DNA from: Euryarchaeota archaeon UBA10
GTDB taxonomy: Archaea > Thermoplasmatota > Poseidoniia > Poseidoniales > Poseidoniaceae
Assembly (NCBI GenBank): GCA_002498185.1
Contig: DAGO01000089.1
Coordinates: 12,118 to 70,939 of the forward strand
Direction of reading: 5' to 3'
DNA length: 58,822 nt
Shown: piece by piece, positions 24,171 through 32,772 of the stretch
Numbering within the stretch: the stretch's first letter is position 1
Layout of the letters: each line of letters opens with the position of its first letter
Made by a program: the position numbers and the translations under genes
Notes under the pieces: generated by a model
Databases searched by the model: none
The model's input: the letters and a program-made list of their open reading frames with translations, nothing else
Told to the model about the DNA's origin: nothing

Positions 24171-27092
24171 ATGTCGATGGCCATGGGTCTTAATCCTGTG
24201 AATGGTATATTGGTCGCCACCGGCCTGATATTGGTATCTCTCAATCTGGCATTAGCGTCTTATGCAACCGGCGAAGTTCCTGCTGCTGTAGAAGAAGCCG
24301 TTGCGATGAAAGTTAAGGACGATATTTGCGAAAATACTCTTTGTACTGAAGTAAGTGAAGACTGGTCTGAATCGACCTCGCAAAGAGATTTCTTTGCATG
24401 GCACATAACTAATGTCGACGAGGTAATAATGGATAATGCAGAGCCTATTTATGAAAAAATTGGCCCTGTAACTTATGATGTCACTCTCAAGCGGGAAGTC
24501 GATAATTATGACATTAAGAATGGGCTATTGACATACAAACAATTGACATCATATTCATGTTCTGAAGATACCTTAGTACCATGCTCAACAGAGGTTAGCC
24601 AATTGAATATCGCGTTTAACCCACAGGTAGTTGGAGCCACTGGAACCGCAATCAACGCTGTCATGGACATTACCAAAACGGGATTCGTATCTGGAGTTGT
24701 TGGAATACACTTGAAACAAGTAACAGCAGCTCAGGCTGTTGCGGATGAAATCCAATATGAACACATGGCCAATCTAGCCGCTGTTGAAGGCCCAGGTGAC
24801 ATCTACATCATCGATACTGAGATGCATAATTCTGCTGAATCTTATTTCCTCGAGGGGATGTTTGAAGCGTTTAATGATGCATATGGCGACGCATTCCTAG
24901 ATGATGACACTAAGACTTACCTGAGCGAAGGCGGAGTTGACCCTCGCTGGGTTGATGGAGTTTGGAATGACGACGGAGATGGCATTCTAGAGCCAGATGA
25001 AGAGTGGGGAGGTTTCAACGAAACAGGAGCTCGAATTGGGGACTTGAACGGAAACGGAATCATCGATAATGAATCCAGCAGCTTCGTTTCCACCTTGAAT
25101 CTAGATTATGCATTCTATGAAGCAGTAGGTCCTGACGGAGAGAACCTATCCCTTGTCAATTACATGGGCCCTCTGGTTTACGCTGCAATGGGTGAGCCTG
25201 ATTCATTAGAATTCATCCAAGAAAATCCTGAAGAATCTGTCACACTCGAGCGTGCAGAATTGTGGAATTTCGCACATCCTACAGACCTAAACATCACACT
25301 AGCAAGAGATTGGACACTTTATGGAGGAATGGGTGCATTGATGCTTGACTACGGGGCAGGCAATGATGATTACCTAACCGATTATTCAGAAGACGGAGTC
25401 AACCTTTCGGTAAGAGTTGAACGCCTATTTGGTATCGAAATGGATGATGCTGTTGCCTCAGATGTTCTTACTATGGGTGATGGCACTGACGAGCCATTGG
25501 GAATTTTGGCAGTCAGCGAGTCAGGGACTTCATTCGGATTAACTGAATTCCTAGAAATGGATCAAACCACTGCGGTCGAAACCTACGGAGTAACTGGATA
25601 CCAGCACCAAGTTTTGAAGAAATTTTGTAACGACTGGATGGATAACGTCGCAACTCTACCACTGATTCTAGTTGGTGGAGAGGGCTACATATCTGCATCT
25701 CAGTTCGTCAACCAAACATTCGGTTCCGTAAATCCAATCGACAATGAGTACATGGAGTACTCACTCAATATTGGAGGAATGTGGGGTACTGGAACATATG
25801 GCTTCCCAGCTGGAGACCCGATCGACTTAACACAAGAACAGAGTTCTGAAATGCTGTACGGTGATTGGGGCCTAACTACTGCAAAGGGCGCAAGTATGTT
25901 CCTTTATGGTGAGTTGAGCGGCAAAACTTTGCCGATCAATTATTCAACCGAGGAAAGGACTGAGGCTAAAGAGTGGACAAATGAAACAGTTGCTGAGATA
26001 TATGGAATCGATGTTGAGGCTGCTGGTGCAGCAAGGCTACTAATGATGGAAGTAGTGTTCAAAAATTTCGTTCCCGACTTCCTAATTGATTCATTTGGAA
26101 CCAGTAAGTATCTCACACAACCTGTTGACAACTGGCTATTAGGCTGGCATGACCCTGTGAATGCATATTTGGCGACAGGTGATTCTGAAAATATGACCGC
26201 TGGCTGGACTAGCCTTGAAGCGAATGAAACATTCTTTGGTTCTGCTGCATATGTTGAGGGGGGAATATCTACAGGTGACCCTGCTAAAATCACGATTTGC
26301 ACAGGCGAGGCTGATTCCTGTGACAAGGGAGAAACCGTACAGGTTGGAGACAGCGAGTATGTAAGTTGGAGAAACAAGTCAAAGGAAAGTGCAACCTACG
26401 GATTGATTAACGCCGAATTGCAAAGTGAAACCACTGGCGGATTCATCACAGGAGATGGCGACAAAATTGACTTATCGGGATACGGAACTGCTGATGTGAA
26501 GTGTGAGAAAGAAAGCACTCTCAAAGGAATTCCTGTAGACGTATGTACTGCTTCTATGGATCCATTGGAAAGATCAATACAAGCCAAACTAATCAACAGC
26601 GGAGATCTCCTCGATGCTATCCCCGGCGCACTACCAGTGTTCTTTGGAAGCGATGTCGAAATCAAAGTCGAACAGTTGAGTGGAGCAATTATTGGCGGTA
26701 AATCGGAATCAACATTCTGGCTGGATACTAGAAACATCACAGACCAAAAAACCCCTCCTGAAATGTCTGATTTGCAAGAGGTATTCGTCATCAAGACTGC
26801 AGCAGAACTGGACGATGAAACTGCGGAATCTATGGAATCTCAAATCGTCACGAATCAAGACTTCTTTGCATTCTTTACTAACTTTGACCATTGGTCAGAT
26901 TATGTTGCTCTTAGCTTATGGATTGGAGGGTTTACCTCGCTCCTAATTGGTGCAGCATTAATTTTCAAGGGGGATAGCAAGGAAGTTTCTGGTTCAAAAT
27001 GGGGAGACGAACCTGAATCTACTGATTTCACTGGTGAAGTCAAGAAAGAACTCGATGAACCCAATGAAGAACCTCAACCAGAGGAATTATGA
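24171..27092 (+). CDS. CD36/LIMP-2-like scavenger-receptor-type surface protein
   Basis: The protein is about 973 residues with one membrane helix near each end (about 12-32 and 910-932) and a large cysteine-containing ectodomain between, the CD36 topology. The N-terminal part matches the CD36 opening: FFAWHITNVDEVIMDNAEP then IYEKIGPVTYDV (CD36: F-x-x-x-N-x-T-N-P-x-E-x-x-x-G-x-x-P, then GPYxY). The C-terminal WLDTRNIT and VFVIKTAAELDDETAESM also resemble CD36 before its last helix. Asp-rich loops (NDDGDGILEPDEEW and GDLNGNGIIDNE, about 262-305) look like calcium-binding loops not found in animal CD36. ATG 24171 follows GGAG. CD36 proteins bind lipids and lipoproteins; here lipid or particle capture is inference. 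Confidence 0.68.
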   Translation: MSMAMGLNPVNGILVATGLILVSLNLALASYATGEVPAAVEEAVAMKVKDDICENTLCTEVSEDWSESTSQRDFFAWHITNVDEVIMDNAEPIYEKIGPVTYDVTLKREVDNYDIKNGLLTYKQLTSYSCSEDTLVPCSTEVSQLNIAFNPQVVGATGTAINAVMDITKTGFVSGVVGIHLKQVTAAQAVADEIQYEHMANLAAVEGPGDIYIIDTEMHNSAESYFLEGMFEAFNDAYGDAFLDDDTKTYLSEGGVDPRWVDGVWNDDGDGILEPDEEWGGFNETGARIGDLNGNGIIDNESSSFVSTLNLDYAFYEAVGPDGENLSLVNYMGPLVYAAMGEPDSLEFIQENPEESVTLERAELWNFAHPTDLNITLARDWTLYGGMGALMLDYGAGNDDYLTDYSEDGVNLSVRVERLFGIEMDDAVASDVLTMGDGTDEPLGILAVSESGTSFGLTEFLEMDQTTAVETYGVTGYQHQVLKKFCNDWMDNVATLPLILVGGEGYISASQFVNQTFGSVNPIDNEYMEYSLNIGGMWGTGTYGFPAGDPIDLTQEQSSEMLYGDWGLTTAKGASMFLYGELSGKTLPINYSTEERTEAKEWTNETVAEIYGIDVEAAGAARLLMMEVVFKNFVPDFLIDSFGTSKYLTQPVDNWLLGWHDPVNAYLATGDSENMTAGWTSLEANETFFGSAAYVEGGISTGDPAKITICTGEADSCDKGETVQVGDSEYVSWRNKSKESATYGLINAELQSETTGGFITGDGDKIDLSGYGTADVKCEKESTLKGIPVDVCTASMDPLERSIQAKLINSGDLLDAIPGALPVFFGSDVEIKVEQLSGAIIGGKSESTFWLDTRNITDQKTPPEMSDLQEVFVIKTAAELDDETAESMESQIVTNQDFFAFFTNFDHWSDYVALSLWIGGFTSLLIGAALIFKGDSKEVSGSKWGDEPESTDFTGEVKKELDEPNEEPQPEEL

Positions 27093-27097
27093 TTTCA

Positions 27098-27111
27098 AAG
27101 TGATATCACTT
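27098..27111. promoter_or_regulatory. 14-bp perfect palindrome upstream of SPFH gene
   Basis: AAGTGATATCACTT is its own reverse complement. A further GATATCA half-site follows at 27113-27119, and AT-rich sequence leads to the SPFH gene start at 27149. It sits in the only spacer between the CD36-like gene and the SPFH operon and looks like an operator for a dimeric regulator. Confidence 0.5.
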
Positions 27112-27148
27112 AGATATCATAAAGTAGGAGTCAGTTCTGGCAAGAAAC

Positions 27149-28069
27149 ATGCAGCCTGCAGCCGTAAGTATCCCGACTCAAGCCGTGATGCCACAAACTG
27201 AGCCCCGATTTAAAGACAAAGAAGCCAGCACCATCAATGGATTCATTGGACTACTAATCCACTTATCCCTGAGTGTATTCAATATACTGTTATTGGCCAC
27301 TGGACCAGGGGCACTTCTTCTGATAATCACCGGCCCAATTTGGCTAGTATTGTGGAATTCTTACGTAATTGTGAATCCAAATGAAGCAGTAGTGACTCAA
27401 TTCTTTGGACGATATGTCTCAACTCTAAAAACAGAAGGTTTCAGATTTTTCTTTAACCCTCTGTACAGCAAGTCAAAGATTTCATTCAAGATCAACAACT
27501 TCGAATCCAGCAAATTGAAAGTTAACGACGTTAATGCGAACCCAATCGATATTGCAGCTGTTGTTGTCTGGAGGGTCTATGATGCTGCAGAAGCAATGTT
27601 CGAAGTAGAGAACTACGGGCATTATGTCCAGATTCAAAGCGAAGCAGCCCTGCGTGAAATGGCTACGAAGTACCCCTACGATGCTATCGAAGAGAAAGAT
27701 ATTGGAGGAATCACACTCTCTAGTCACCAAGATGAAATCGCAAAGCAATTGCAACAATCTGTTGAGGCTCGTCTAGCAAGAGCCGGTATCCAAGTATTGG
27801 AGGCTAGAATCTCTTACCTCGCTTATTCTACAGAAATTGCACAAGCAATGCTACGCCGCCAGCAAGCGAGCGCAGTCGTTGCAGCACGTCGTGAGATCGT
27901 CGACGGAGCAGTCGGCATGGTCGAACTTGCACTACAACAACTATCTACCAAAGGAATCATTGAATTAGACGAGGATAAAAAAGCGACAATGGTTAGTAAT
28001 CTGTTAGTCGTGCTATGTTCTGAGACTGATACAACGCCTGTCGTTAACACCGGAACATTGTACCAGTGA
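27149..28069 (+). CDS. SPFH/band 7 (stomatin-like) membrane protein
   Basis: The 306-residue protein has two hydrophobic segments near residues 28-48 and 50-72, then an SPFH domain: YVIVNPNEAVVTQFFGRYVSTLKTEGFRFF (about 74-103), NANPIDIAAVVVWRVYDAAEA and SEAALREMATKYPYD. A helical, Ala/Arg-rich region follows (QSVEARLARAGIQVLEARI and ARREIVDGAVGM), typical of oligomerising SPFH scaffolds. SPFH proteins build membrane microdomains and large cages and often partner a protease; no NfeD or protease is adjacent. The frame continues into small membrane proteins that may be part of the same system. Confidence 0.85.
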   Translation: MQPAAVSIPTQAVMPQTEPRFKDKEASTINGFIGLLIHLSLSVFNILLLATGPGALLLIITGPIWLVLWNSYVIVNPNEAVVTQFFGRYVSTLKTEGFRFFFNPLYSKSKISFKINNFESSKLKVNDVNANPIDIAAVVVWRVYDAAEAMFEVENYGHYVQIQSEAALREMATKYPYDAIEEKDIGGITLSSHQDEIAKQLQQSVEARLARAGIQVLEARISYLAYSTEIAQAMLRRQQASAVVAARREIVDGAVGMVELALQQLSTKGIIELDEDKKATMVSNLLVVLCSETDTTPVVNTGTLYQ

Positions 28070-28080
28070 GGTTGGTTGAA

Positions 28081-28845
28081 ATGAGAACAGCACCAAAAGT
28101 AGTTCTTGTAATAGGATTAGTTCTAACTATAATTGGAATTGTTGGTTTTGCAATAGGCATGGATAGCGTTTCAGAGATTGAAGAAGAATTTACCAAGTAC
28201 GAGCTTGAAAATGTAACAAACGGAACAATTGTCATAGAAGACACAGACGGTTATGGAGACCTAGGCGTGACATTTTGGGTCAAGGGAGTCTACGAAGATG
28301 CGAATGAAAATGGCGAATGGGATGTCTGTGAATCGACGACAATAACAGTCCTATCCGCTCCTGAAGTCAACACCGAATGGGATGAAGACCTAAATGGTGA
28401 GTTCTATTATGAAGGAAATTATGATGCATACGGCAATGTCAGCAATTGTGACTCTAATTCTCTAAACAAAGTTCTGGACAGAGAAAGTGATGGACTAGTT
28501 AAGGTTGGAAGAGCGTGTTTAGCGTGTTATTCAGGCAATCTTACTTTCGAATCTAATGTACCTGTATGGGTAACCTATGATGATAAGTTAGCTGAAGAAA
28601 TCATTGATGAAATCGGCGCTTTATTCCTTGGATTCATCGGTGGCTTTGGAGGATTGTGCTGTGGAATTATATTCCTGATTATTGGAATTATCATGGCCCT
28701 TACAATGAAGGATGATGGTCCTAAACAAATGATGTACATGCCACCAGCTGACAATCAATTGATTGCTCAGCAACCTGGAAGCCAACCAACCACCACACAC
28801 ATGTCACAACCAGACTTTGGAAATCCTCCTCAAGGCGGACTATAG
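28081..28845 (+). CDS. two-helix membrane protein with extracellular domain
   Basis: Unrecognised family. From ATG 28081 the 254-residue protein has an N-terminal helix (about 7-27), an Asn/Asp/Glu-rich exposed domain with several N-x-T/S sequons, an Asp-rich DANENGEWDVCE loop that could bind calcium, and a Cys pair (CLAC). A second, Gly-rich helix (about 180-212) follows, then a Pro/Gln-rich cytoplasmic tail. The GTG at 28066 overlapping the SPFH stop is an alternative start. Its position suggests a partner of the SPFH protein. Confidence 0.6.
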   Translation: MRTAPKVVLVIGLVLTIIGIVGFAIGMDSVSEIEEEFTKYELENVTNGTIVIEDTDGYGDLGVTFWVKGVYEDANENGEWDVCESTTITVLSAPEVNTEWDEDLNGEFYYEGNYDAYGNVSNCDSNSLNKVLDRESDGLVKVGRACLACYSGNLTFESNVPVWVTYDDKLAEEIIDEIGALFLGFIGGFGGLCCGIIFLIIGIIMALTMKDDGPKQMMYMPPADNQLIAQQPGSQPTTTHMSQPDFGNPPQGGL

Positions 28846-28853
28846 GTGATTAA

Positions 28854-29060
28854 ATGGAAATTCGACTAATCATAACTTCAGTGTTCTCAATAATGATTCT
28901 GCTTTATGTTGGTTATTGCTGGGTAAATCAAGGCGTGCATGCAAAAGGGAAAGGATGGGTAACAAGAGAATTCGCACCCAAGACATTCTGGTTTTGCATG
29001 ATTCTATACTTAGTGATGGCAATAGGAATATTTGCGAATACTTTCTTTATGCCAAGATGA
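28854..29060 (+). CDS. small two-helix membrane protein
   Basis: A 68-residue protein with two hydrophobic helices (about 4-23 and 46-65) joined by a basic loop (HAKGKGWVTREFAPK). The ATG follows GGTGAT with a 3-base gap, the strongest ribosome-binding site in this cluster, which supports it being a real gene. No family recognised. Confidence 0.6.
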   Translation: MEIRLIITSVFSIMILLYVGYCWVNQGVHAKGKGWVTREFAPKTFWFCMILYLVMAIGIFANTFFMPR

Positions 29061-29070
29061 TGGGATTGAA

Positions 29071-29226
29071 ATGGAGAAAAAGAAGATTTTACTGCGATTA
29101 GATCCTAAAATCCACGAAGCCCTCAAGCGATGGGCTGATGATGAGTTTAGGTCACTCAATTCACACATTGAGTTCTTGCTAAAAAAATCGCTCAGCAGTA
29201 ATAGGCGCACCGACGAGGATGAATGA
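29071..29226 (+). CDS. ribbon-helix-helix (Arc/CopG-like) protein
   Basis: The 51-residue protein begins with an alternating basic strand (KKILLRLDPKIHEALKRWAD), then a helix-turn-helix continuation (DEFRSLNSHIEFLLKKSLS), the layout of Arc-type ribbon-helix-helix DNA-binding dimers: strand 4-10, helix 12-22, turn at R-S-L-N-S, helix 28-40. ATG 29071 is used because the strand starts right after it; the longer frame from 29032 overlaps the previous gene. No toxin gene is adjacent, so a stand-alone regulator is more likely than an antitoxin. Confidence 0.65.
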   Translation: MEKKKILLRLDPKIHEALKRWADDEFRSLNSHIEFLLKKSLSSNRRTDEDE

Positions 29227-29268
29227 AATCATACATAATTTGAAGTAGAATTTTACTGACAACACATC

Positions 29269-29631
29269 ATGGGCGCTCAAAAGAATGTATTGGGACACGA
29301 CATAGGAGAATGTTCCTGTAAGCCTCTTACAGGATGGTATCGTGACGGTCATTGTAATACCGATGAAATGGATAGAGGCTCGCATACAGTCTGCGCTATT
29401 GTTACCGAAGAGTTTCTTCAATTTGCAAAATCCAAAGGCAACGATTTGATGACACCGGCTCCGCATTTCAATTTCCCTGGTCTAAAACCGGGAGATTCTT
29501 GGTGTGTGTGTGCACGTACTTGGTTGGACGCTTTGAATCACGGGCAAGCATGTCCTGTTGATTTAGAAGCAACCAATATCAAGGCACTGGAAATCATTCC
29601 ACTAGAACTCCTCGAAGACCGCGCAATCTGA
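29269..29631 (+). CDS. DUF2237 family protein
   Basis: The 120-residue protein matches this short family nearly end to end: KNVLGHDIGECSCKPLTGWY, RDGHCNTDEMDRGSHTVCA, VTEEFLQFAKSKGNDLMTP, FNFPGLKPGDSWCVCARTW and the closing A-L-E-I-I-P-L-E-x-L. Six cysteines (including C-S-C and C-V-C) and conserved His/Asp suggest metal or redox chemistry, but the function is unknown. Its stop abuts the stop of the convergent exporter gene. Confidence 0.88.
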   Translation: MGAQKNVLGHDIGECSCKPLTGWYRDGHCNTDEMDRGSHTVCAIVTEEFLQFAKSKGNDLMTPAPHFNFPGLKPGDSWCVCARTWLDALNHGQACPVDLEATNIKALEIIPLELLEDRAI

Positions 29632-32394
29632 TTATTCACTCTCTGTATTTGCAAGGTACTTTTGAGCATCTTGCTTTAGGAAAGGAGTGTACATTGCAGG
29701 TAATACAAACAGACTAGATACCAATGCTAGAATGATTGCTACCACGAATACCTGACCGAATAATTGCAGCGGTACAAGTGAAGAGAAATTCAGAACTGAG
29801 AAACCACCTGCAGTGGTTAATGCCGCTCCGAACATGGCCCGACCGGTTGTTGCAACAGATTTTGTTGACCAAACTACAGGGTCAGCACTCGGTGCATGCT
29901 CTACTTCCTCCTCCAGTCTAGTCGTAAGGTGTACTGCATAGTCAACACCTAATCCGAGTGTGAGGGCACCAATCGTAACAGTTTGTGAATTCAATTGATA
30001 TCCGGTAAGTCCCATGATACCATATACCCAAACAACGACAACCATCAATGGAATCCAAGTTACAAACCCTCTTGCAGCACCACGAATAACATCCTTCTGC
30101 CTCACCGTATTTATTCCAACTAGCATCAGTAAAATTACCGCAGCAACTGTACCAGTTGATATGACTGCGGAGTCAGCAACATCTGCAGTAACTTGTGCTA
30201 GAATTAGTGAGCGTCCAGATAATTGAACGGTGAAATCTCCACTACTGTCATCAGCAATCTCTGCAAGATTTGCGGAAAGTTCGGACTCAAAATCAGCGGT
30301 AGCTTGCCAATCCAAAGTCGCTGCTTGGAAGGAGATCACAGTTTGTGAAGCGTCTGAATTAAGATTGCCTGAAGAAATATTTCTTCCATCTTCTGTTAAC
30401 AACCAAGTCTCAAGAGCAGCCCAAGATGATTCATCATCACCCAATCCACTCATCAAGGCATCAAGTTCGCTATTTGTTGTGCGTGAATCTTCTAGAACAG
30501 ACCATATTCCAATAGGCAATCCCGTCGTTTTCGGATTATCTGATAACTCCAGTACAACACTATCATACAGCGCCCTACCGTCTTGCGAGATTACATCACC
30601 ATCCAATACTGCATACAATGGCGAGGGACTACTCCGGAATTCATCAGCGATCAGTAAGAAATCTTGTACGACTGGAACCGAATCATCGAAATTGTCTCGG
30701 GTATCGAATCCTACCTCTAATTGTTGGAAACCGAGGAACATTGGGACCGATATCAAAATTGTAACGACTATCACTTTTTGTGGCACATTGACCAGTGAAC
30801 CAATCCATGAAGACACCGGGCCAATGTCATTCTTGCCTGACTTTTGCAAAGGCAGTTTCTTTGGCGGTATAATCATCATTAATGCCGGTAATGCAGTAAT
30901 ACTCAACAGATAGATGAAGAACAATCCGATTGCGATTACGGTACCAAACGAGACCAAAAATTGCTGAGAAGAGAATCTGAACGATAGGAAACCAACCATG
31001 TCGGTAAAGATAGCAACCATCAATGCTGCAGAAGTGAGAATAGTTCCTTTGCGGATAGCGATTCTTCTAGCCTCGATTGAAAAATCTCTCAGGGTTTCTC
31101 TTCCCTGTGGGTCTGCCTTCTCTTTGTCTTGCAACTCCTCCCTGATTCTGGCCACTACGTGCAAACCATAGTCAACACCGATTGCCAACAGTAAAATTGG
31201 GATTGAGTTCATCGCTGCATTGAATACCATTTTCACACCTAAAACTGTGAGCAAACCAGCCATTCCGTATGTCGCTAAGATTGCAAACACAGTCAATACC
31301 AATACATTTGCAGTATCCCGCTTACTTCGGAACTTGGTCCATAATATGAAGCCAAGAAGCAGAAGACAGAGGGAGTTTAGAATTCCCAATTCTTTGCCGA
31401 GGTTTGCGTTTTGTCCAGTTGCAAATTGAGAGAAAGAGAACACAGAAATTTCCGAATCACCCGTTTCAGATTTCGCTTGTGTAGCTAATTCTTCTGCCCA
31501 TTCACTAACCTTTTCTTGTACATCTCCAATAACTTCAACTCCGTGCTCACCTGGCTCGGTTACTACTACGAAAGTAGTCAGTACTGGGCCATCAGAGCCC
31601 CATGGATCGACAGAATCCTCAGCCGGTAAATTGGAAATCATCATTGAGCGATAATCAATAGATTGCATACCCATTAACATTCCAATCTTCCCAGAGATTG
31701 GTCCAGTTACAATTGCAATTTCACTGCTGTTTGGGCCCTGAATTAGATTGGTTAGATCAGTGGATAAATCTGACAATATTGATGTTATATTTGCCCCTTC
31801 ATCTATTCTTTCGAGCCACAAGTTAGGGTCTTCTGGTTGCCAATTCCTCAAATCGGCAGCACTTACCAAACTTGGGCTTGGAATGCTTGCACTAACTGTG
31901 CTCAAGTTAGCAAGAGTGCCAGCTAGGCTCTCATTGTCCGAAGATGCAACTGCATCAATTGCTGATTGTAATCCAGAAATCCAAGATTCTGCCGTTAATG
32001 GATCTTGTAGACTATGCCACTGAATTGCAGCACTTGCCATCCCGCTGTTAGGCTGTATTCCGAACAGAGGATATTGATACTCCTGCAAGTCCTGATTTTC
32101 CAACAAAATCGCTTCTAATGTAGCGAGTTGCTCCCACGTAGATTCTTCGTACAAGTCTCCTGAATCGATATCGTCGATGAATCGGATGAAGTCAATTGAG
32201 GCTTGATATTCATCCTCGACCTCATTCAGCAATCTGACAGTCTCATTATCGGGGAAGAAAGCATCCTCACTGTTGTCGAAATTGATGAACATAGCATTAG
32301 GTGTTAATGAAAAGATGAATACCAATATGATTGCAATTGTCGTTTTTGGCCTCTCCGTACTGAGACTAGTCATACCGTCAAAAATTCTCTTCAT
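29632..32394 (-). CDS. RND/MMPL superfamily exporter
   Basis: The 920-residue protein is built of two similar halves. Each half has one helix, a large exposed domain (about 40-330 and 560-720) and a five-helix bundle of the sterol-sensing/MMPL type. Charged helix motifs include ILLLAIGVDYGLHVVARIREEL (first half) and LTLGLGVDYAVHLTTRLEEE (second half), carrying the G-V-D-Y signature of archaeal and bacterial hydrophobe/lipid exporters. Likely substrates are lipids or hopanoid/isoprenoid-like molecules (inference). It starts at ATG 32394 with a clear TATA box upstream. Confidence 0.85.
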   Translation of the reverse strand: MKRIFDGMTSLSTERPKTTIAIILVFIFSLTPNAMFINFDNSEDAFFPDNETVRLLNEVEDEYQASIDFIRFIDDIDSGDLYEESTWEQLATLEAILLENQDLQEYQYPLFGIQPNSGMASAAIQWHSLQDPLTAESWISGLQSAIDAVASSDNESLAGTLANLSTVSASIPSPSLVSAADLRNWQPEDPNLWLERIDEGANITSILSDLSTDLTNLIQGPNSSEIAIVTGPISGKIGMLMGMQSIDYRSMMISNLPAEDSVDPWGSDGPVLTTFVVVTEPGEHGVEVIGDVQEKVSEWAEELATQAKSETGDSEISVFSFSQFATGQNANLGKELGILNSLCLLLLGFILWTKFRSKRDTANVLVLTVFAILATYGMAGLLTVLGVKMVFNAAMNSIPILLLAIGVDYGLHVVARIREELQDKEKADPQGRETLRDFSIEARRIAIRKGTILTSAALMVAIFTDMVGFLSFRFSSQQFLVSFGTVIAIGLFFIYLLSITALPALMMIIPPKKLPLQKSGKNDIGPVSSWIGSLVNVPQKVIVVTILISVPMFLGFQQLEVGFDTRDNFDDSVPVVQDFLLIADEFRSSPSPLYAVLDGDVISQDGRALYDSVVLELSDNPKTTGLPIGIWSVLEDSRTTNSELDALMSGLGDDESSWAALETWLLTEDGRNISSGNLNSDASQTVISFQAATLDWQATADFESELSANLAEIADDSSGDFTVQLSGRSLILAQVTADVADSAVISTGTVAAVILLMLVGINTVRQKDVIRGAARGFVTWIPLMVVVVWVYGIMGLTGYQLNSQTVTIGALTLGLGVDYAVHLTTRLEEEVEHAPSADPVVWSTKSVATTGRAMFGAALTTAGGFSVLNFSSLVPLQLFGQVFVVAIILALVSSLFVLPAMYTPFLKQDAQKYLANTESE

Positions 32395-32424
32395 ACAATC
32401 GACCTATCATAAACCCGATTTATT

Positions 32425-32435
32425 CAATTATATTT
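32425..32435 (-). promoter_or_regulatory. TATA-box promoter of the RND exporter
   Basis: On the minus strand AAATATAATTG lies 31-41 bases before the exporter ATG, in an otherwise moderately AT-rich spacer. An archaeal initiation site about 25 bases downstream would give a leader of only about 10 bases. Confidence 0.5.
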
Positions 32436-32521
32436 GCTTGTTTGAAATCTAACTAAATTCACCCACATTTTGTTTGTTTACGAAATCTGCGAAGTCAAGA
32501 GACAATGCTCAATGTTACAGG

Positions 32522-32650
32522 TGCCGGGAGCGGGGCTTGAACCCGCGACCTTCGGATGTCTCAGACATGTGAAGGGGCTTTGGTACGTCACAAAAAGTTC
32601 CTTAGAACTGCCCTATGAGTCCGACGCGCCACCAACTACGCCACCCCGGC
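32522..32650 (-). tRNA. elongator tRNA-Met(CAU) with 56-nt intron at position 37/38
   Basis: On the minus strand the exons form a 73-nt cloverleaf. Acceptor GCCGGGG/TCCCGGC; D stem GCGT/GCGC; anticodon stem TCGGA/TCCGA; spliced loop CTCATAA (anticodon CAT); variable loop AGGTC; T stem GCGGG/CCCGC with loop TTCAAGC; discriminator A. The intron spans 32558-32613, directly 3' of A37, the canonical archaeal site cut by the splicing endonuclease. Inside the intron AGTTC/GAACT can form its own 5-bp hairpin. The anticodon stem lacks the GGG:CCC pairs of an initiator, so it is the elongator; tRNA-Ile2(CAU) is a less likely alternative. Confidence 0.92.
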
Positions 32651-32772
32651 AAGCAATCCGCCCACCGTACTCCCCTCTTTGAATAATGCGGCCAATTTAA
32701 GTGAAATTTTGCTCACATAAATCCTCTCTAACAACCACAGGATTCATTCACTGGCAACTATCCGCACATCTG

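Noticed and set aside
30230..30913. Plus-strand frame of 227 codons inside the exporter gene
   Set aside because: Antisense to the well-supported RND/MMPL coding sequence, with low-complexity Ser/Thr/Pro content and no recognisable domain.
32522..32650. Reading this tRNA as the initiator tRNA-Met
   Set aside because: The anticodon stem is TCGGA/TCCGA, without the three G-C pairs of archaeal initiators, and the acceptor starts GCCGGGG, as in elongator Met tRNAs.
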